Origin: Oscillospiraceae bacterium
Lineage (GTDB): Bacteria > Bacillota > Clostridia > Oscillospirales > Oscillospiraceae
Assembly: GCA_902795045.1 (NCBI GenBank)
Contig: CADBJU010000021.1
Span: 56,143-120,142, forward strand
Reading direction: 5' to 3'
DNA length: 64,000 bases
This document shows, one piece after another, positions 32,369 to 42,124 of this stretch (position 1 is its first letter; the number at the start of each line of letters is the position of its first letter). The notes beneath the pieces are model-generated. The model saw nothing but the letters and a program-made list of their open reading frames with translations. It had not been told where the DNA came from and made no database searches. The position numbers and the translations under genes are program-made.

Positions 32369-34225
32369 ATGAAACATCCGGCACTGGCGCGTGTTTTTTC
32401 GGTCGTCGTGACCATACTCGGCCTGCTCCTCCTTTTGTATGGAATACGTGGCTTTGGCAAGGCGGACAGCGAACATGCCGACCGCCTGGCTTATGAAAAG
32501 AAAACCAGCGGCAGGATCGAAAACTATGAGACGCTGCGCGCTGAATACTTAAACAGCGCCGACTATCAGGAGACCATGGACGCCCTCAAGCGCTTTCTGG
32601 ACGAACACGAGAAGGCGGCGGCCAAGCACAAGACCGACACCGCCCTCTACAGCGCTACAAAGGGCGGTCTCAAGATGGGCGAGGATATGATCGTTACCAT
32701 TCGCGCCCAGATGAACGAGATCAAAGAGCAGCTTCGAAACGCAGCTTCCCGCAAGGCATTTCTGGAGGGGCTCCTGACCGAGCTCATCGCCTCGCAGAAG
32801 AGCAATCTGCCCTGGCTGGAGGCGCTGTCAGCGCAGGCCGCGCAGTACGCGGTCGAAAGCTATAGCCAGGGTGCGAAGGTCAAGCTCGTCTCTTCTGAGC
32901 TTCGTGCCCTGATGGAGGACGAGCCGACGCCGGCAAGCGTCGCCGCCGCGCTCTACACCCCGCCCGAGCCGCCCTCGGTGCCGATGCTGCCCCTGTTGCC
33001 CGATATGGCCGGCACGCCCGTCGACATGATGCAGGCTGCCTACGGCGCGGCGATGGATTCGTTTCTGGGTGCCGCCGCCGACTATGAGCAGGCCATGACG
33101 GACTACGCCCAGAATCTCCAGGATTCCTACAACGCCTCGGCCCAACAGTTCATGGATCAGTTCAGCGGCGGTTACAGCGATGTGGCCGACGTACTCACCG
33201 ACGCCGCTGCCAGCGCCGAATACAAGCTCGCCCACAAGCTCTGGGAAGAGGAGTGTGAGATGGTAAAGGGCCAGCTTGATCTGCATGAGGCGCGCCGCTA
33301 TATCCCCAGGCTGAGTTCGGCACTCGCCGCGCTGATCCGGCAGGGCGACAGCTATTTTGCTTCCGTCACGCTCGAGACCGGTGGCATCTATCCCGCCATA
33401 GCCGAGCTTATGGCGATGGCCGATTCGACCGGCGCGCGCATCGACGCTCACCTGGACACGGATCTCAAGAGCCTGCCCAATGCCGAATTTCTCGCCCTCA
33501 CGGATGAGATCGAGCAGCTGTTTGACATGATCACCGACGGTTTCATCGTGGTTGCCCAGAACCTGGACAATCCCGCCTCGCTGATCGCGGAGCTGATGGA
33601 GAGGCTGCACATCACCGAGGCGCTGGTGGAGCTGCTCGAGCCGATGCTGGAGAAGGCCGAACAGCAGATGCAGGCCGCTTTGGAGGAGCTTTGGTATCAA
33701 ATGGGCGAGGCGGAGAAGGACACACTCAAGCTGGAAGCCGAGAAGCTCGGTCTTGACAAGGAGGCCGTGCTGCTTTCCAAGCGCACGCTGGACGCCGACG
33801 CGCTCAAGGATCTTAGAAGCCGCTACATCTCGTCCCGGCAGCTGCTGATGAATATTCCGGAGGTCAGGGCAATGACCGAGGACGAGAGCGAGCTTGCCGA
33901 GAATGCGCGCTCCTGGCTCGGTACATATGCCCAGGAGACCGAGCGGCTCTATCAGGGCAAGCGGCTCATCAATATCCTGGCCATCATCAGCGGCGTGATG
34001 GCGGTACTCGGCATCCCCGCCGCCTTTGAGCTGCTGAAAAGCCGCTTCTTCCTCATCGTGCCGGTGCTGCTGTGCATGGTGAGCGCGGCGGGAGCGGAAG
34101 CGCTGAACCTGTACCTCGGCGAGGGACAGCACTACTTCGGGCTGTTCACCGCGATCTTCGCCTTCATCCAGCTTCTGGTCGTGCTGCCCCGGGTGAAGAA
34201 GCCCGGGTACATACCGCAGCATTAA
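32369..34225 (+). CDS. Uncharacterised membrane-anchored coiled-coil protein
   Basis: A 618-residue protein. There is one transmembrane helix at residues 8-26, then a long helical extracytoplasmic or cytoplasmic region (about 35-520) rich in Ala, Glu and Lys with heptad-like stretches. A proline-rich break (TPPEPPSVPMLPLLPDM) lies near residue 195. Three hydrophobic helices (about 533-610) close the protein, which ends in a basic tail. The architecture recalls septation-ring or MscK-like scaffold proteins, but no family is recognised. It is the first of four plus-strand envelope genes with a D,D-carboxypeptidase and VanZ protein. Confidence 0.6.
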   Translation: MKHPALARVFSVVVTILGLLLLLYGIRGFGKADSEHADRLAYEKKTSGRIENYETLRAEYLNSADYQETMDALKRFLDEHEKAAAKHKTDTALYSATKGGLKMGEDMIVTIRAQMNEIKEQLRNAASRKAFLEGLLTELIASQKSNLPWLEALSAQAAQYAVESYSQGAKVKLVSSELRALMEDEPTPASVAAALYTPPEPPSVPMLPLLPDMAGTPVDMMQAAYGAAMDSFLGAAADYEQAMTDYAQNLQDSYNASAQQFMDQFSGGYSDVADVLTDAAASAEYKLAHKLWEEECEMVKGQLDLHEARRYIPRLSSALAALIRQGDSYFASVTLETGGIYPAIAELMAMADSTGARIDAHLDTDLKSLPNAEFLALTDEIEQLFDMITDGFIVVAQNLDNPASLIAELMERLHITEALVELLEPMLEKAEQQMQAALEELWYQMGEAEKDTLKLEAEKLGLDKEAVLLSKRTLDADALKDLRSRYISSRQLLMNIPEVRAMTEDESELAENARSWLGTYAQETERLYQGKRLINILAIISGVMAVLGIPAAFELLKSRFFLIVPVLLCMVSAAGAEALNLYLGEGQHYFGLFTAIFAFIQLLVVLPRVKKPGYIPQH

Positions 34226-34250
34226 TTTTCCTTTTCGGAGGAACTCTTTC

Positions 34251-34913
34251 ATGGCTAAAGAGAAGAAAAGCCGCGGGCACAAGCTGATCGTCCTGCTGCT
34301 GCTTTTTGTGATCCTGCTGCTCTCCGCGATCTCCTGCGCCCTCTCCCTGCGCCTTTATAAGCGGAGCGATCCTTCGCTCGCAGGGCACTGGCAGATGGAG
34401 CTTGTATTGACAGACAGCGCATTATCCCGCGCAAAGCTCTGGCTGCACGCTGCCGCGCTCGGGGATCAGATAAATGTGGAAACCTATATGCCGAAGCTGA
34501 CGGCGCATGTCGACCTGTATCTGGATAGGGACGGCAGCTGGAGCCGGGGTCTGGACGAAGCGAGTCTGGACACCGCGCGTGCAATGGCTGAGAGCGCGCT
34601 GGGAAACGCCCTGCGGGAGCTTGCGCGCCTGCGTATTATGAGTGCGGGCAGACCGGACGGGACCGATGCGGAGCTGGACGCGCGCCTTGCTGACGCGGCC
34701 GGGATGCCGCTTGACCGCTACTTTGCCGAATACGGACCCAGGCTCCTGCCCGCGGCGGACGAGCTCCGGGCACAGTATGACGGCAGCGGCAGCTATCAGA
34801 TCGAGGGCGTGCACATCCGCTTTGACGGGCTGGACGACGCGCGCTACCTCGCCGACGACGCCCTGCTGGTGCTGGAATTTACGGATCGGACGGAGGTGTA
34901 CAGACGTGCTTAA
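34251..34913 (+). CDS. Uncharacterised single-pass membrane protein
   Basis: A 220-residue protein. A basic N-terminus (KEKKSRGHK) precedes a helix at residues 12-32, and the remaining 185 residues form an extracytoplasmic domain with LAGHWQMELVLTDS resembling a lipocalin-like or DUF-type beta start. No family is recognised. It begins 25 bases after the coiled-coil gene and overlaps the carboxypeptidase gene by 8 bases, so it belongs to the same operon. An envelope role is inferred from that context. Confidence 0.6.
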   Translation: MAKEKKSRGHKLIVLLLLFVILLLSAISCALSLRLYKRSDPSLAGHWQMELVLTDSALSRAKLWLHAAALGDQINVETYMPKLTAHVDLYLDRDGSWSRGLDEASLDTARAMAESALGNALRELARLRIMSAGRPDGTDAELDARLADAAGMPLDRYFAEYGPRLLPAADELRAQYDGSGSYQIEGVHIRFDGLDDARYLADDALLVLEFTDRTEVYRRA

Positions 34914-36354
34914 AGTCTGGAAGCGTACGCTGTGCGCCATGCTTGTCATCGTGCTGCTGCTCCCCGGAGCATCAGCCTTTGCCGAGGCAAGCGAGACACA
35001 CACGGTGCTGGAGAACCTCGTCCTGCTGGTGGACGGCAGGCAGCAGAAGATCGTCAAGGCCCTGCACTACGCCTACGGGAACAACCGCTATGTCTCTCTC
35101 CGTGATCTGGCGGCGGCCCTGAGCGGCACGGACAAGCGCTTTTCCGTGAACATCACCGGTGACCAGGTGATCATCACCACCGGCGCAGACTATGAGACTG
35201 TCGGCGGCGAGGGGGAGCCCTTCCCCAATGTGGATGCGGGTGCCTCGTATACTACCAGGGCGCTGGCGCAGAACGCTATAGAGCTTGACGGGCGTGCCCT
35301 GCGCTACCTGAGCTTTTTGGGCGTCAACACCGCCTCGCGCCAGGACTGCTTCATGAGTCTGAAGGATCTCGCCATGCAGCTGGATCTGGACCTTGCCGTC
35401 TCGGCCGGGGACATGACGGTCAACACCGCCGGAGGCTATCATATCGACCTTGAAGAGCTTGAAAACGAGGGCTTTTATTTTGAGATCCACTCCGCCCTGG
35501 TTGGTGACGCCACGACGGGACTCATGTACACCGGCTGGGAGCCGGAGCTCTCCGTCCCCATTGCGAGCACCACGAAGCTCATGAGCTTTGTCGTGATCAT
35601 GGATGCGGTCCGCGACGGGGAGATCACCCTGGACGACACCGTCACCATTACGGAGGAAACCGTGAAGCTTTCACGCACGATGGACGGCGTCATCTACATG
35701 GAGACCGGCTGGGAGGTCAGCATGGCCGACCTGCTGTGCGGGATGCTGCTGCGCTCGAGCAATGAGTGTGCCCTGGCGCTCGCGATCCATACGGCGGGCA
35801 GCGAGGACGCCTTTGTCGAGCGTATGAACCGCAAGGCCCAGGCTCTGAGCCTGTCGGACAATGCGGTGTTCTATAACTGTCACGGTCTGCCAGTTTACAC
35901 GGACAATCTCGCGGCGACCAAGATCCAAAACCGCATGACCGCCCACGACATGTTCTCTCTGGTGTGCTACCTGCTGCGCACCTACCCCGAGGTAACAAAC
36001 ATCACCTCCCTCAAGTTCGCGGAGCTGCCGACCCTCCGGACCACCGTTTACAACACCAATCCCCTGCTGTACAATCTGCCGGGTGTCGTAGGGCTCAAGA
36101 CCGGGACGACCAACAGGTCCGGCTCCTGCCTTGTGACCGCCATGGAGACGCAGGATGCCCAGGGGCAGGTCCACATGCTGACCTCCATCGTCTTCGGCGC
36201 GGAGGACAGCGCCACGCGCAACACCCTCTCCGAGGAGCTGCTGCGCTACGCCATGCAATGCCTGCGGGAGGACAGCTTCTACATGGACGGCCCGCCGCGC
36301 TCTGTTCCGGCTGACGCCGAGACCCTGATCCGGCGCGTGCTGGAGGGGTATTGA
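34906..36354 (+). CDS. Serine-type D-Ala-D-Ala carboxypeptidase (DacF/PBP5-like) with N-terminal copper-amine-oxidase-like domain
   Basis: A 482-residue secreted peptidoglycan enzyme. Signal peptide (residues 1-24), then a stalk domain like the copper amine oxidase N-terminal repeat (YGNNRYVSLRDLAAAL, VSAGDMTVNT), then a peptidase S11 domain with the three active-site motifs: SxxK in ASTTKLMS, SxN in RSSNECA, and KTGT. It trims the terminal D-Ala from pentapeptides. The start is GTG 34906, with GGAGG 9 bases upstream; longer frames run through the preceding gene. A terminator follows. Confidence 0.87.
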   Translation: MLKVWKRTLCAMLVIVLLLPGASAFAEASETHTVLENLVLLVDGRQQKIVKALHYAYGNNRYVSLRDLAAALSGTDKRFSVNITGDQVIITTGADYETVGGEGEPFPNVDAGASYTTRALAQNAIELDGRALRYLSFLGVNTASRQDCFMSLKDLAMQLDLDLAVSAGDMTVNTAGGYHIDLEELENEGFYFEIHSALVGDATTGLMYTGWEPELSVPIASTTKLMSFVVIMDAVRDGEITLDDTVTITEETVKLSRTMDGVIYMETGWEVSMADLLCGMLLRSSNECALALAIHTAGSEDAFVERMNRKAQALSLSDNAVFYNCHGLPVYTDNLAATKIQNRMTAHDMFSLVCYLLRTYPEVTNITSLKFAELPTLRTTVYNTNPLLYNLPGVVGLKTGTTNRSGSCLVTAMETQDAQGQVHMLTSIVFGAEDSATRNTLSEELLRYAMQCLREDSFYMDGPPRSVPADAETLIRRVLEGY

Positions 36355-36358
36355 TGGA

Positions 36359-36387
36359 ACCGGCCTGCAGATGCAGGCCGGTTTTTT
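36359..36387 (+). terminator. Terminator after the carboxypeptidase gene
   Basis: Stem ACCGGCCTGCA / TGCAGGCCGGT with a tiny loop followed by TTTTT. Confidence 0.92.
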
Positions 36388-36459
36388 ACGCGCGGTACTG
36401 TTTATTTCCGGGAAATTGTGTTATAGTATTCCTATTCTTTATACGAGGGAATTGCCGCC

Positions 36460-37542
36460 ATGTTGAATGCCAACCGAATGTCCACCAATGTCATCGTCAC
36501 AGTGCTTGTGATGCTGCTGGTATTTGTGCTGCCTCTGATGGACAGGCGCATCTGCACGAAGCTCGGCCTCAACCTCCACCACGGCGTGAGCACCAACCCC
36601 AAGGCCGACGCTCTGCTGCAGATCAGGCAGCTGATCCTGTTCGCGGTATTCTTCGTTTATGTGATGGTGTTCGCATATCTGGTGTTTTTCTCCCGCACGG
36701 CCTCCGAGGAATATCTGGTGCACATCGCGCCCTTTGTCGATCTGCAAAACGCCATCAGCACCGATTACGGGCTCTCCGATTTTCTGGTGACGCTCTTTCG
36801 CGGCGGCATTCAGGAGGCCTTCTCTCATGTGTACGTGCTCAAGTTTGAAGATATCGCCCAGGTGTACATGAACATCATGCTCTATGTCCCCATGGGCTAT
36901 CTGCTGCCCTATGTGTTTGAGTTCTTCCGCTCCCGCTCCGGCATCCGCCCGGTGCTGGCCTGCTTTGTGATCTCCTTCATCACAGAAAATTTGCAGCTCA
37001 TCTTTCGCCGCGGCTTTTATGATATGGATGATCTGCTCTCCAACACCTTCGGAGGGCTCATCGGGCAGCTGCTGTTCATCGCGGTGGGCTATGTGGTGAC
37101 GCACCCGGACTGGCGCAGCGAGCTGTTCACCTACCGCCGCTGGCGGCGGGCTGCGCGGCGCAGCGCCCTATACCCCTTTGCCCGCGGCATCAAGCTCTCC
37201 CGCACCACCCTGCTCGGCACCGATGAGGACGCGGTCTATTTCTTCTATGTGACCAAGCTCGGCTTCCGGCCCCGCAAGCAGCTGACGGTGGAGTATTCCT
37301 TCGGCACGGACTTTCTCTTTGAGATGGGCAACTCCCAGGTGGAGGTACACTGCTCCAACCGTCCCGACAAGCTGCCGACGCAGTACCTGAGCATCTCGGC
37401 CCGAAACCTCCCGAGCATACGCGATCGCCTCAAGGCCCACGATGTGGAGACCGGCCCCTTTGAACAGGACCCCTACACCGGTCAGCGCCGCATGAGCTTT
37501 ACCGGCCCCGACGGCGTGATCGTCACGATCCTGGAGGAATAA
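36460..37542 (+). CDS. VanZ-family membrane protein with C-terminal cytosolic domain
   Basis: A 360-residue protein. An N-terminal helix is followed by a VanZ domain of four to five helices (about residues 50-215): NIMLYVPMGYLLPY, FVISFITENLQLIF and the DMDDLLSNTFGGLIG motif are diagnostic. The last 130 residues are soluble and not recognised. VanZ proteins alter teicoplanin susceptibility or act in surface polymer metabolism. This one has its own transcription unit (terminators on both sides) but neighbours a D,D-carboxypeptidase. Confidence 0.85.
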   Translation: MLNANRMSTNVIVTVLVMLLVFVLPLMDRRICTKLGLNLHHGVSTNPKADALLQIRQLILFAVFFVYVMVFAYLVFFSRTASEEYLVHIAPFVDLQNAISTDYGLSDFLVTLFRGGIQEAFSHVYVLKFEDIAQVYMNIMLYVPMGYLLPYVFEFFRSRSGIRPVLACFVISFITENLQLIFRRGFYDMDDLLSNTFGGLIGQLLFIAVGYVVTHPDWRSELFTYRRWRRAARRSALYPFARGIKLSRTTLLGTDEDAVYFFYVTKLGFRPRKQLTVEYSFGTDFLFEMGNSQVEVHCSNRPDKLPTQYLSISARNLPSIRDRLKAHDVETGPFEQDPYTGQRRMSFTGPDGVIVTILEE

Positions 37543-37544
37543 TG

Positions 37545-37596
37545 ATATCGGGCGGATTCGCTGGTGCATCCAACGAATCCGCCCGATATTTTTTTA
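37545..37596 (+). terminator. Terminator after the VanZ gene
   Basis: Stem ATATCGGGCGGATTCG / CGAATCCGCCCGATAT (16 bp) followed by seven T residues. Confidence 0.94.
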
Positions 37597-37651
37597 CTTG
37601 GACGCCGCAGCCCTGCGGCCAAAGTTTCATACTATCCCTTGATAGAAATCT

Positions 37652-38881
37652 TTAAGTCTTCCCGGCGAAATTTGCGCCAAGACTTCGTTGAAGCCCTTGA
37701 CCATATATCTCCATTATGCTCTGCGGGCTTCGCCTAGTCTGGCGCAAATTTCTCTCGGGAATCCAATAAAGCTTCTTATAGTTTACATAATCGAGCATTG
37801 CCTGATCCAGACTGCGGAAGGCGTACTCGTTATAGAGGGCGCTGAAGTTCTCAATGTCGGGGTAGAGGATCTCCATGGCCTCCTCGCCCATCTCTTCGAT
37901 GTAGCCCTCATCCTTGTACACCACGGAGTTCGGGGTTGCGTAGTAGATGAACTCGGCATTGGCGATGGCGGGCTCGGGAGAGAGCATGTAGTTGATGAAG
38001 CGCTCGGCAAGCTCCTTGTTCTGGCAGCAGGAGGGGATGCACATGGCGTCAACAAAGTAGTTGGTGCGCTCGGGATAGTAGAACCTGAGGTCCACGCCCT
38101 CGGCCTGAGCGTCGAGCATGGTGAAATAGTCGCCGGCGTAGTAGGTGCCGATGGCAGCCTCGCCGGACTCCATCATGTTGTAGATCTCATCCATGACATA
38201 GCTCTTGACCAGGGGGGCCTGCTTCTTGAGCTCGGCAAGGGCCTGGTCCCAGGAGGCGTGGTCGGTGTCGTTGACATCGAGGCCCAGCTTGTACTGGGCG
38301 GTGCCGAAGGCGTCGCGGGAGTTATTGAACTGGAGGATATTGCCCTTGTACTTGTCATTCCACAGCAGGTCCCAGCCGCCGACATCGGCTTCATCCACGG
38401 CGTTTGCATTGTAGATCACGCCCACTACGCCATAGGTGTAGGGCACGGTGTACTTGTTGTCGGGATCGTAGTAGAGGCTGCGGAAGCTCTCGTCGATGTT
38501 CTGATAGTTGGGGATGTTGTTGAAATCCAGCTCGAGCAGCATGTTCTCTTCGCGCATGCGGGCGATCATGTAGTCGGAGGGGATGACCACATCGAAGGAG
38601 ACGGCGCCGCTGGAGAGCTTGGCATACATGTCCTCGTTGCTGGCGAAGGTGGTGTAGTTGACCTTGACCTTCTGCTTGTAGGTCTCCTCGTACCACTTTT
38701 CAAACTCGCGCACGGTGTTGAAGGAGCCCTCGGAACCGTCGGAGATGTATTCGCCCCAGTTGTATACATTGAGGGTAAGGGTCTTGCCGCTGTCGCCGGT
38801 GCTGCCGCCTCCGCCGCAGCCGGTGAGGATGAGGGTACACAGCAGCATGACTGCCGCTGCAAGAGCGGTGAATCTTTTCAT
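37652..38881 (-). CDS. potD: Spermidine/putrescine-binding lipoprotein PotD
   Basis: A 409-residue polyamine-binding protein. Signal peptide with lipobox LILTGCGG (lipidated Cys22). The mature start LTLNVYNWGEYISDG and PSDYMIARM, YTVPYTYGVVGVIYN and the YNMMESGEAAIGTYYAGD segment fit PotD. The last about 30 residues (from NLRQTRRSP onward) are basic, unlike the family, and are encoded by an inverted-repeat element, so the native C-terminus was probably near WIPE. It starts in an ATGA overlap with potC, as last gene of potABCD. Confidence 0.92.
   Translation of the reverse strand: MKRFTALAAAVMLLCTLILTGCGGGGSTGDSGKTLTLNVYNWGEYISDGSEGSFNTVREFEKWYEETYKQKVKVNYTTFASNEDMYAKLSSGAVSFDVVIPSDYMIARMREENMLLELDFNNIPNYQNIDESFRSLYYDPDNKYTVPYTYGVVGVIYNANAVDEADVGGWDLLWNDKYKGNILQFNNSRDAFGTAQYKLGLDVNDTDHASWDQALAELKKQAPLVKSYVMDEIYNMMESGEAAIGTYYAGDYFTMLDAQAEGVDLRFYYPERTNYFVDAMCIPSCCQNKELAERFINYMLSPEPAIANAEFIYYATPNSVVYKDEGYIEEMGEEAMEILYPDIENFSALYNEYAFRSLDQAMLDYVNYKKLYWIPERNLRQTRRSPQSIMEIYGQGLQRSLGANFAGKT
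37660..37758. repeat. Inverted-repeat element forming the 3' end of potD
   Basis: Arms GAAATTTGCGCCAAGAC (37667-37683) and its near complement AGTCTGGCGCAAATTTC (37737-37753), with an inner GAAGCCC/GGGCTTC pair. It supplies the last codons of potD. Confidence 0.75.
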
Positions 38882-39717
38882 GTTCTTGCCTCCTTGGCGT
38901 TCTTTTTATTTGCTCTGGCTTCCCGGCGCTTCTGTACAGTCTCCTCGTCATAGAGGTTGGAGATGAGCAGCAGCGTCAGGATCACAAAGAAGATGATGGT
39001 CGCAAGGGCGTACATCTTCGGGGTGACGGTTTTCTTGGTCATGTTGTAGATGCGGATCGGCAGGGTCTGGAAGCCGTTGCCGGAGGTAAAGTAGCTGATG
39101 ACGAAGTCATCGAGCGACAGGGTGAAGGCCATGATCATGCCGGTGATGACACCGGGCATGATCTCGGGCAGCTCCGCCTTGAAGAAGGCGCGAAATGGGG
39201 TGCAGCCCAGATCCATCGCAGCCTCGGGCAGGGCCTTGTCCATCTGCTGAAGCTTGGGCAGCACCTGCAGGATCACATAGGGCAGGCAGAAGGTGATGTG
39301 GGCCAAGAGCATGGTGCCGAAGTTCAGGCTGGTGGCCGCGCCGAATAATCTGCCCACGAAGACAAACATGAGCATCAGGGAGATGCCGGTGATGATGTCG
39401 GGGTTTATCATGGGGATGTTGGTCACGCTGTCCATGGCGGTGCGCAGGACACGGCTTCGCAGCCTGTTCATGCCGACGGCAGCGGCGGTGCCCATCACCG
39501 TGGAGATGAGGGCCGCGAGGACCGCGAGGACCAGGGTATTTACCACAGCCTTGAGTGTCTCCTCATCGCGGAACAGCTCCCTGTACCATTTGAGAGAGAA
39601 GCCGGAGAAGACCGACAGGCTCTTGGCCTCGTTGAAGGAGAAGACCAGCAGGATCACCATCGGCGCAAACAGGAAGACCATGATCAGCGCCGTGTAGATT
39701 TTCGATGCACGTTTCAT
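38878..39717 (-). CDS. potC: Spermidine/putrescine ABC permease PotC
   Basis: A 279-residue permease with six transmembrane helices. LVFSFNEAKSLSVFSGFSLKWY is the usual PotC opening loop (two parts), and EAAMDLGCTPFRAFFKAELPEIMPG holds the EAA coupling motif for PotA, with SLDDFVISYFTSGNGFQTLP typical of PotC. It pairs with PotB to form the polyamine channel. Its stop overlaps the potD start. Confidence 0.93.
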   Translation of the reverse strand: MKRASKIYTALIMVFLFAPMVILLVFSFNEAKSLSVFSGFSLKWYRELFRDEETLKAVVNTLVLAVLAALISTVMGTAAAVGMNRLRSRVLRTAMDSVTNIPMINPDIITGISLMLMFVFVGRLFGAATSLNFGTMLLAHITFCLPYVILQVLPKLQQMDKALPEAAMDLGCTPFRAFFKAELPEIMPGVITGMIMAFTLSLDDFVISYFTSGNGFQTLPIRIYNMTKKTVTPKMYALATIIFFVILTLLLISNLYDEETVQKRREARANKKNAKEART

Positions 39718-39729
39718 ATTCTCCCCTCC

Positions 39730-40599
39730 TTACGGTACGATAATCTTGCGGTTGGTGAGCTTCTGAATCAGCTGCATGCAGAAAAGCAGGATCACCATCA
39801 GGATGAAGGCAATGGCGGCGGCAAAGTGCAGGTTGTTGGCCGTGTACTGGCCCTCGATGGCGTCGCCGATGAGGTAGAATTTGCCGTTGCCGAGCTTCTG
39901 AGAGATGTAGAAAGTACTGATCGAGGGGATGAGCACCATGGTCACGCCGGAGAGGACACCCGGCAGGCTCAAAGGCCAGATCACGCGGCGCAGTACACTG
40001 ACAGACGGGCAGCCGAGGTCGGAGGCGGCCTCCAGGAGTCTCACGTCAAGCTTTGCCATGACGGAGTAAATCGGCAGCACCATGTACGGGAAATAGTCGT
40101 ACACCATGCCGATGACGACCGCGGTCTCGGTGCCGATGATGTGGACACGCCCGAGGTGCAGAGCTGAGAGGATGCTGTTGAGGATGCCGGTATCCTGCAG
40201 AATGGTCATCCAGGCGTAGGTGCGGATCAGGAAGTTCATCCACATGGGGATCATGATGAGGGTCATCAGAATGCTCTGGGTGCGCTCCTTCGCTCTGGCC
40301 ATGATGTAGGCCAGCGGATACCCCATCAGCAGGCAGATGACCGTGGAGATGACCGCGAGCTTTAACGAGCGCATGAAAATGACGAGATAGGTGTGTACCT
40401 CCTTCACCGACTCCCCGTCGTCGATCTGAGAGGTGGCGGTAAAGAAACGGCTGATATTGTCAAAAGTGAAGTGGAAGTTCTGGTCCGTGAAGGCGTAGTA
40501 GGCCACAAACACAAGCGGGACCACGATGAACACCGCCGCCCAGATGGAATAGGGCGTCAGCGTCATATACTGTATAAGACTGCGGGTTTTCTTATTCAT
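39730..40599 (-). CDS. potB: Spermidine/putrescine ABC permease PotB
   Basis: A 289-residue permease with six helices. [20 protein letters not shown] begins the domain, and [27 protein letters not shown] contains the EAA loop (two parts). ATG 40599 lies inside the last codons of potA (ATGAATAA), an 8-base overlap that implies coupling; the longer frame to 40623 adds residues within potA and is not favoured. Confidence 0.93.
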   Translation of the reverse strand: MNKKTRSLIQYMTLTPYSIWAAVFIVVPLVFVAYYAFTDQNFHFTFDNISRFFTATSQIDDGESVKEVHTYLVIFMRSLKLAVISTVICLLMGYPLAYIMARAKERTQSILMTLIMIPMWMNFLIRTYAWMTILQDTGILNSILSALHLGRVHIIGTETAVVIGMVYDYFPYMVLPIYSVMAKLDVRLLEAASDLGCPSVSVLRRVIWPLSLPGVLSGVTMVLIPSISTFYISQKLGNGKFYLIGDAIEGQYTANNLHFAAAIAFILMVILLFCMQLIQKLTNRKIIVP

Positions 40600-41743
40600 T
40601 GTCCGGCTCGCTTTCCGCCTCAAGCTCTTCGAGCTCTTCCAGATCCACCTCGCCGATCTTCTCCATCTCGTCGGAAAAGCTGGAATAGTCGCCGAACATG
40701 CCGGAGAACTTGGACTTCTTCATGACATGGATGGCGTCCGGCTCGATAAACAGGCCAATGTGCTCGTCCACATCGTGAAAGTCGGTGGTCTGGATCATCC
40801 ACTTGAAGCCGCCGATGTCCACGATGATCTCATAGTGTACACCCAGGAAGGTGACAGAGGTCACGACGCCGCGCAGGTGCCCCTTCTCCTCGGGGACGAT
40901 ATCCACGTCCTCGGGGCGCACCACCACGTCCACTGCCTCGCGCGCGTCAAAGCCCTTGTCCAGGCACTGGAAGGTATGGCCGGAAAAGCGGACCTTGTAG
41001 TCCTCGAGCATCATGCCGTCGAGGATGTTCGACTCGCCGATGAAGTCGGCCACGAAGGCATTCTGCGGCTCATTGTAGATGTCCACGGGGGTGCCGATCT
41101 GCTGGATGTGGCCTTCGGTCATGACCACCACCGTGTCGGACATGCTCAGTGCTTCCTCCTGGTCGTGGGTGACGAAAACAAAGGTAATGCCGGTGGCCTT
41201 CTGGATGTTTTTCAGCTCCACCTGCATGTCCTTGCGGAGCTTGAGGTCGAGGGCCGACAGCGGCTCGTCCAGAAGAAGGACCTTGGGCTGGTTGATAAGG
41301 GCGCGGGCGATGGCGACGCGCTGCTGCTGGCCGCCGGAGAGGCTGGTCACGGCGCGCTTTTCAAAGCCCTTGAGGGCCACAAGCGTCAGCATCTCGGTCA
41401 CGCGCTTTTTGATCTCCTCCTTCGGCACCTTTTTCTCCCGCAGGGAGAAGGCCACGTTTTCAAACACGTTCAGGTGCGGGAACAGGGCGTAGCGCTGGAA
41501 GACGGTGTTGACGTTTCGTTTATGGGGCGGCAGACCGTTGATGTTTTCACCCATAAAGATGACATCGCCGCTGTCGGGGGTCTCAAAGCCGCCGATGATG
41601 CGCAGCAGCGTCGTCTTCCCGCAGCCTGACGGACCGAGCAGGGTGATGAACTCATTGTCGTAGATGTTGAGGTTGATGTTGTCGAGCACAACCTCGCTAC
41701 CAAAGGATTTGGTGATGTTTTTGATTTCGACGATCTTTTTCAT
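40592..41743 (-). CDS. potA: Spermidine/putrescine ABC ATPase PotA
   Basis: A 383-residue ATPase. Walker [10 protein letters not shown] (near residue 40), signature [15 protein letters not shown] (near 136), Walker [12 protein letters not shown], then a C-terminal TOBE domain with [20 protein letters not shown]. The extreme C-terminus is an acidic tail. ATG 41743 follows GGGGGACGGG; the longer frame starts inside the leader terminator hairpin and is rejected. First gene of potABCD, preceded by a long leader with an attenuator. Confidence 0.94.
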   Translation of the reverse strand: MKKIVEIKNITKSFGSEVVLDNINLNIYDNEFITLLGPSGCGKTTLLRIIGGFETPDSGDVIFMGENINGLPPHKRNVNTVFQRYALFPHLNVFENVAFSLREKKVPKEEIKKRVTEMLTLVALKGFEKRAVTSLSGGQQQRVAIARALINQPKVLLLDEPLSALDLKLRKDMQVELKNIQKATGITFVFVTHDQEEALSMSDTVVVMTEGHIQQIGTPVDIYNEPQNAFVADFIGESNILDGMMLEDYKVRFSGHTFQCLDKGFDAREAVDVVVRPEDVDIVPEEKGHLRGVVTSVTFLGVHYEIIVDIGGFKWMIQTTDFHDVDEHIGLFIEPDAIHVMKKSKFSGMFGDYSSFSDEMEKIGEVDLEELEELEAESEPDNE

Positions 41744-41756
41744 ATCCCGTCCCCCA

Positions 41757-41790
41757 AACGAAAAAGCAGCCATGCAAAAGCATAGCTGCT
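41757..41790 (-). terminator. Leader terminator (attenuator) before potA
   Basis: Minus-strand stem AGCAGCTATGC-TTTT-GCATGGCTGCT (11 bp with one T-G pair) followed by TTTTT, ending 14 bases before the potA start. It would stop leader transcripts unless overridden. Confidence 0.8.
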
Positions 41791-42118
41791 GTAAGGGACC
41801 GGACGTGCATATACACGTATAGAGCCCCGGAAAAAACAGGGCCCGGCCTCAATGGATTTTAAGAGTCTATATAGCAAAGAACACTTTTACTACTCTTATT
41901 GACCATTTCACAGATTTGTATGCTTTTACAAAACCATAAAATTTGAGCTCCCATGAAACCGTATCGAAAGAACGGTTCCCAGCTCAATCAATAAGGCAAC
42001 AGAAGTTGCCGCCGCATTCCGCGGTTCTTCGGCATCCGACCCGGCTGTCCGTATGGCCTTGGCCCTGAAAGGGCGGTCGATATCTTGCTTCGGATAAACT
42101 CGGTATATCCAATTGAGA
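41791..42118 (-). ncRNA. Structured 5' leader or small RNA upstream of potA (class unknown)
   Basis: Transcribed from the promoter at 42125-42153, this non-coding segment shows many hairpins on the minus strand: a closing pair GGCATC/GATGCC, an adjacent CGACC/GGTCG, hairpins GGATA/TATCC, GCCCT-TTC-AGGGC, CCGC/GCGG and GGCAAC-TTCT-GTTGCC, and an outer GAGCT/AGCTC enclosing AACCGT/ACGGTT (41945-41985). It could be a riboswitch-like sensor with the attenuator as expression platform, or a separate small RNA ending near 41940. It matches no riboswitch consensus that I can recall. Confidence 0.55.
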
Positions 42119-42124
42119 TGCCTT

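Noticed and set aside
41791-42118. 6S RNA or S-box/T-box identity for the potA leader
   Set aside because: The 5' and 3' ends do not form the long closing stem of 6S RNA, and the T-box and SAM-I consensus words are absent.
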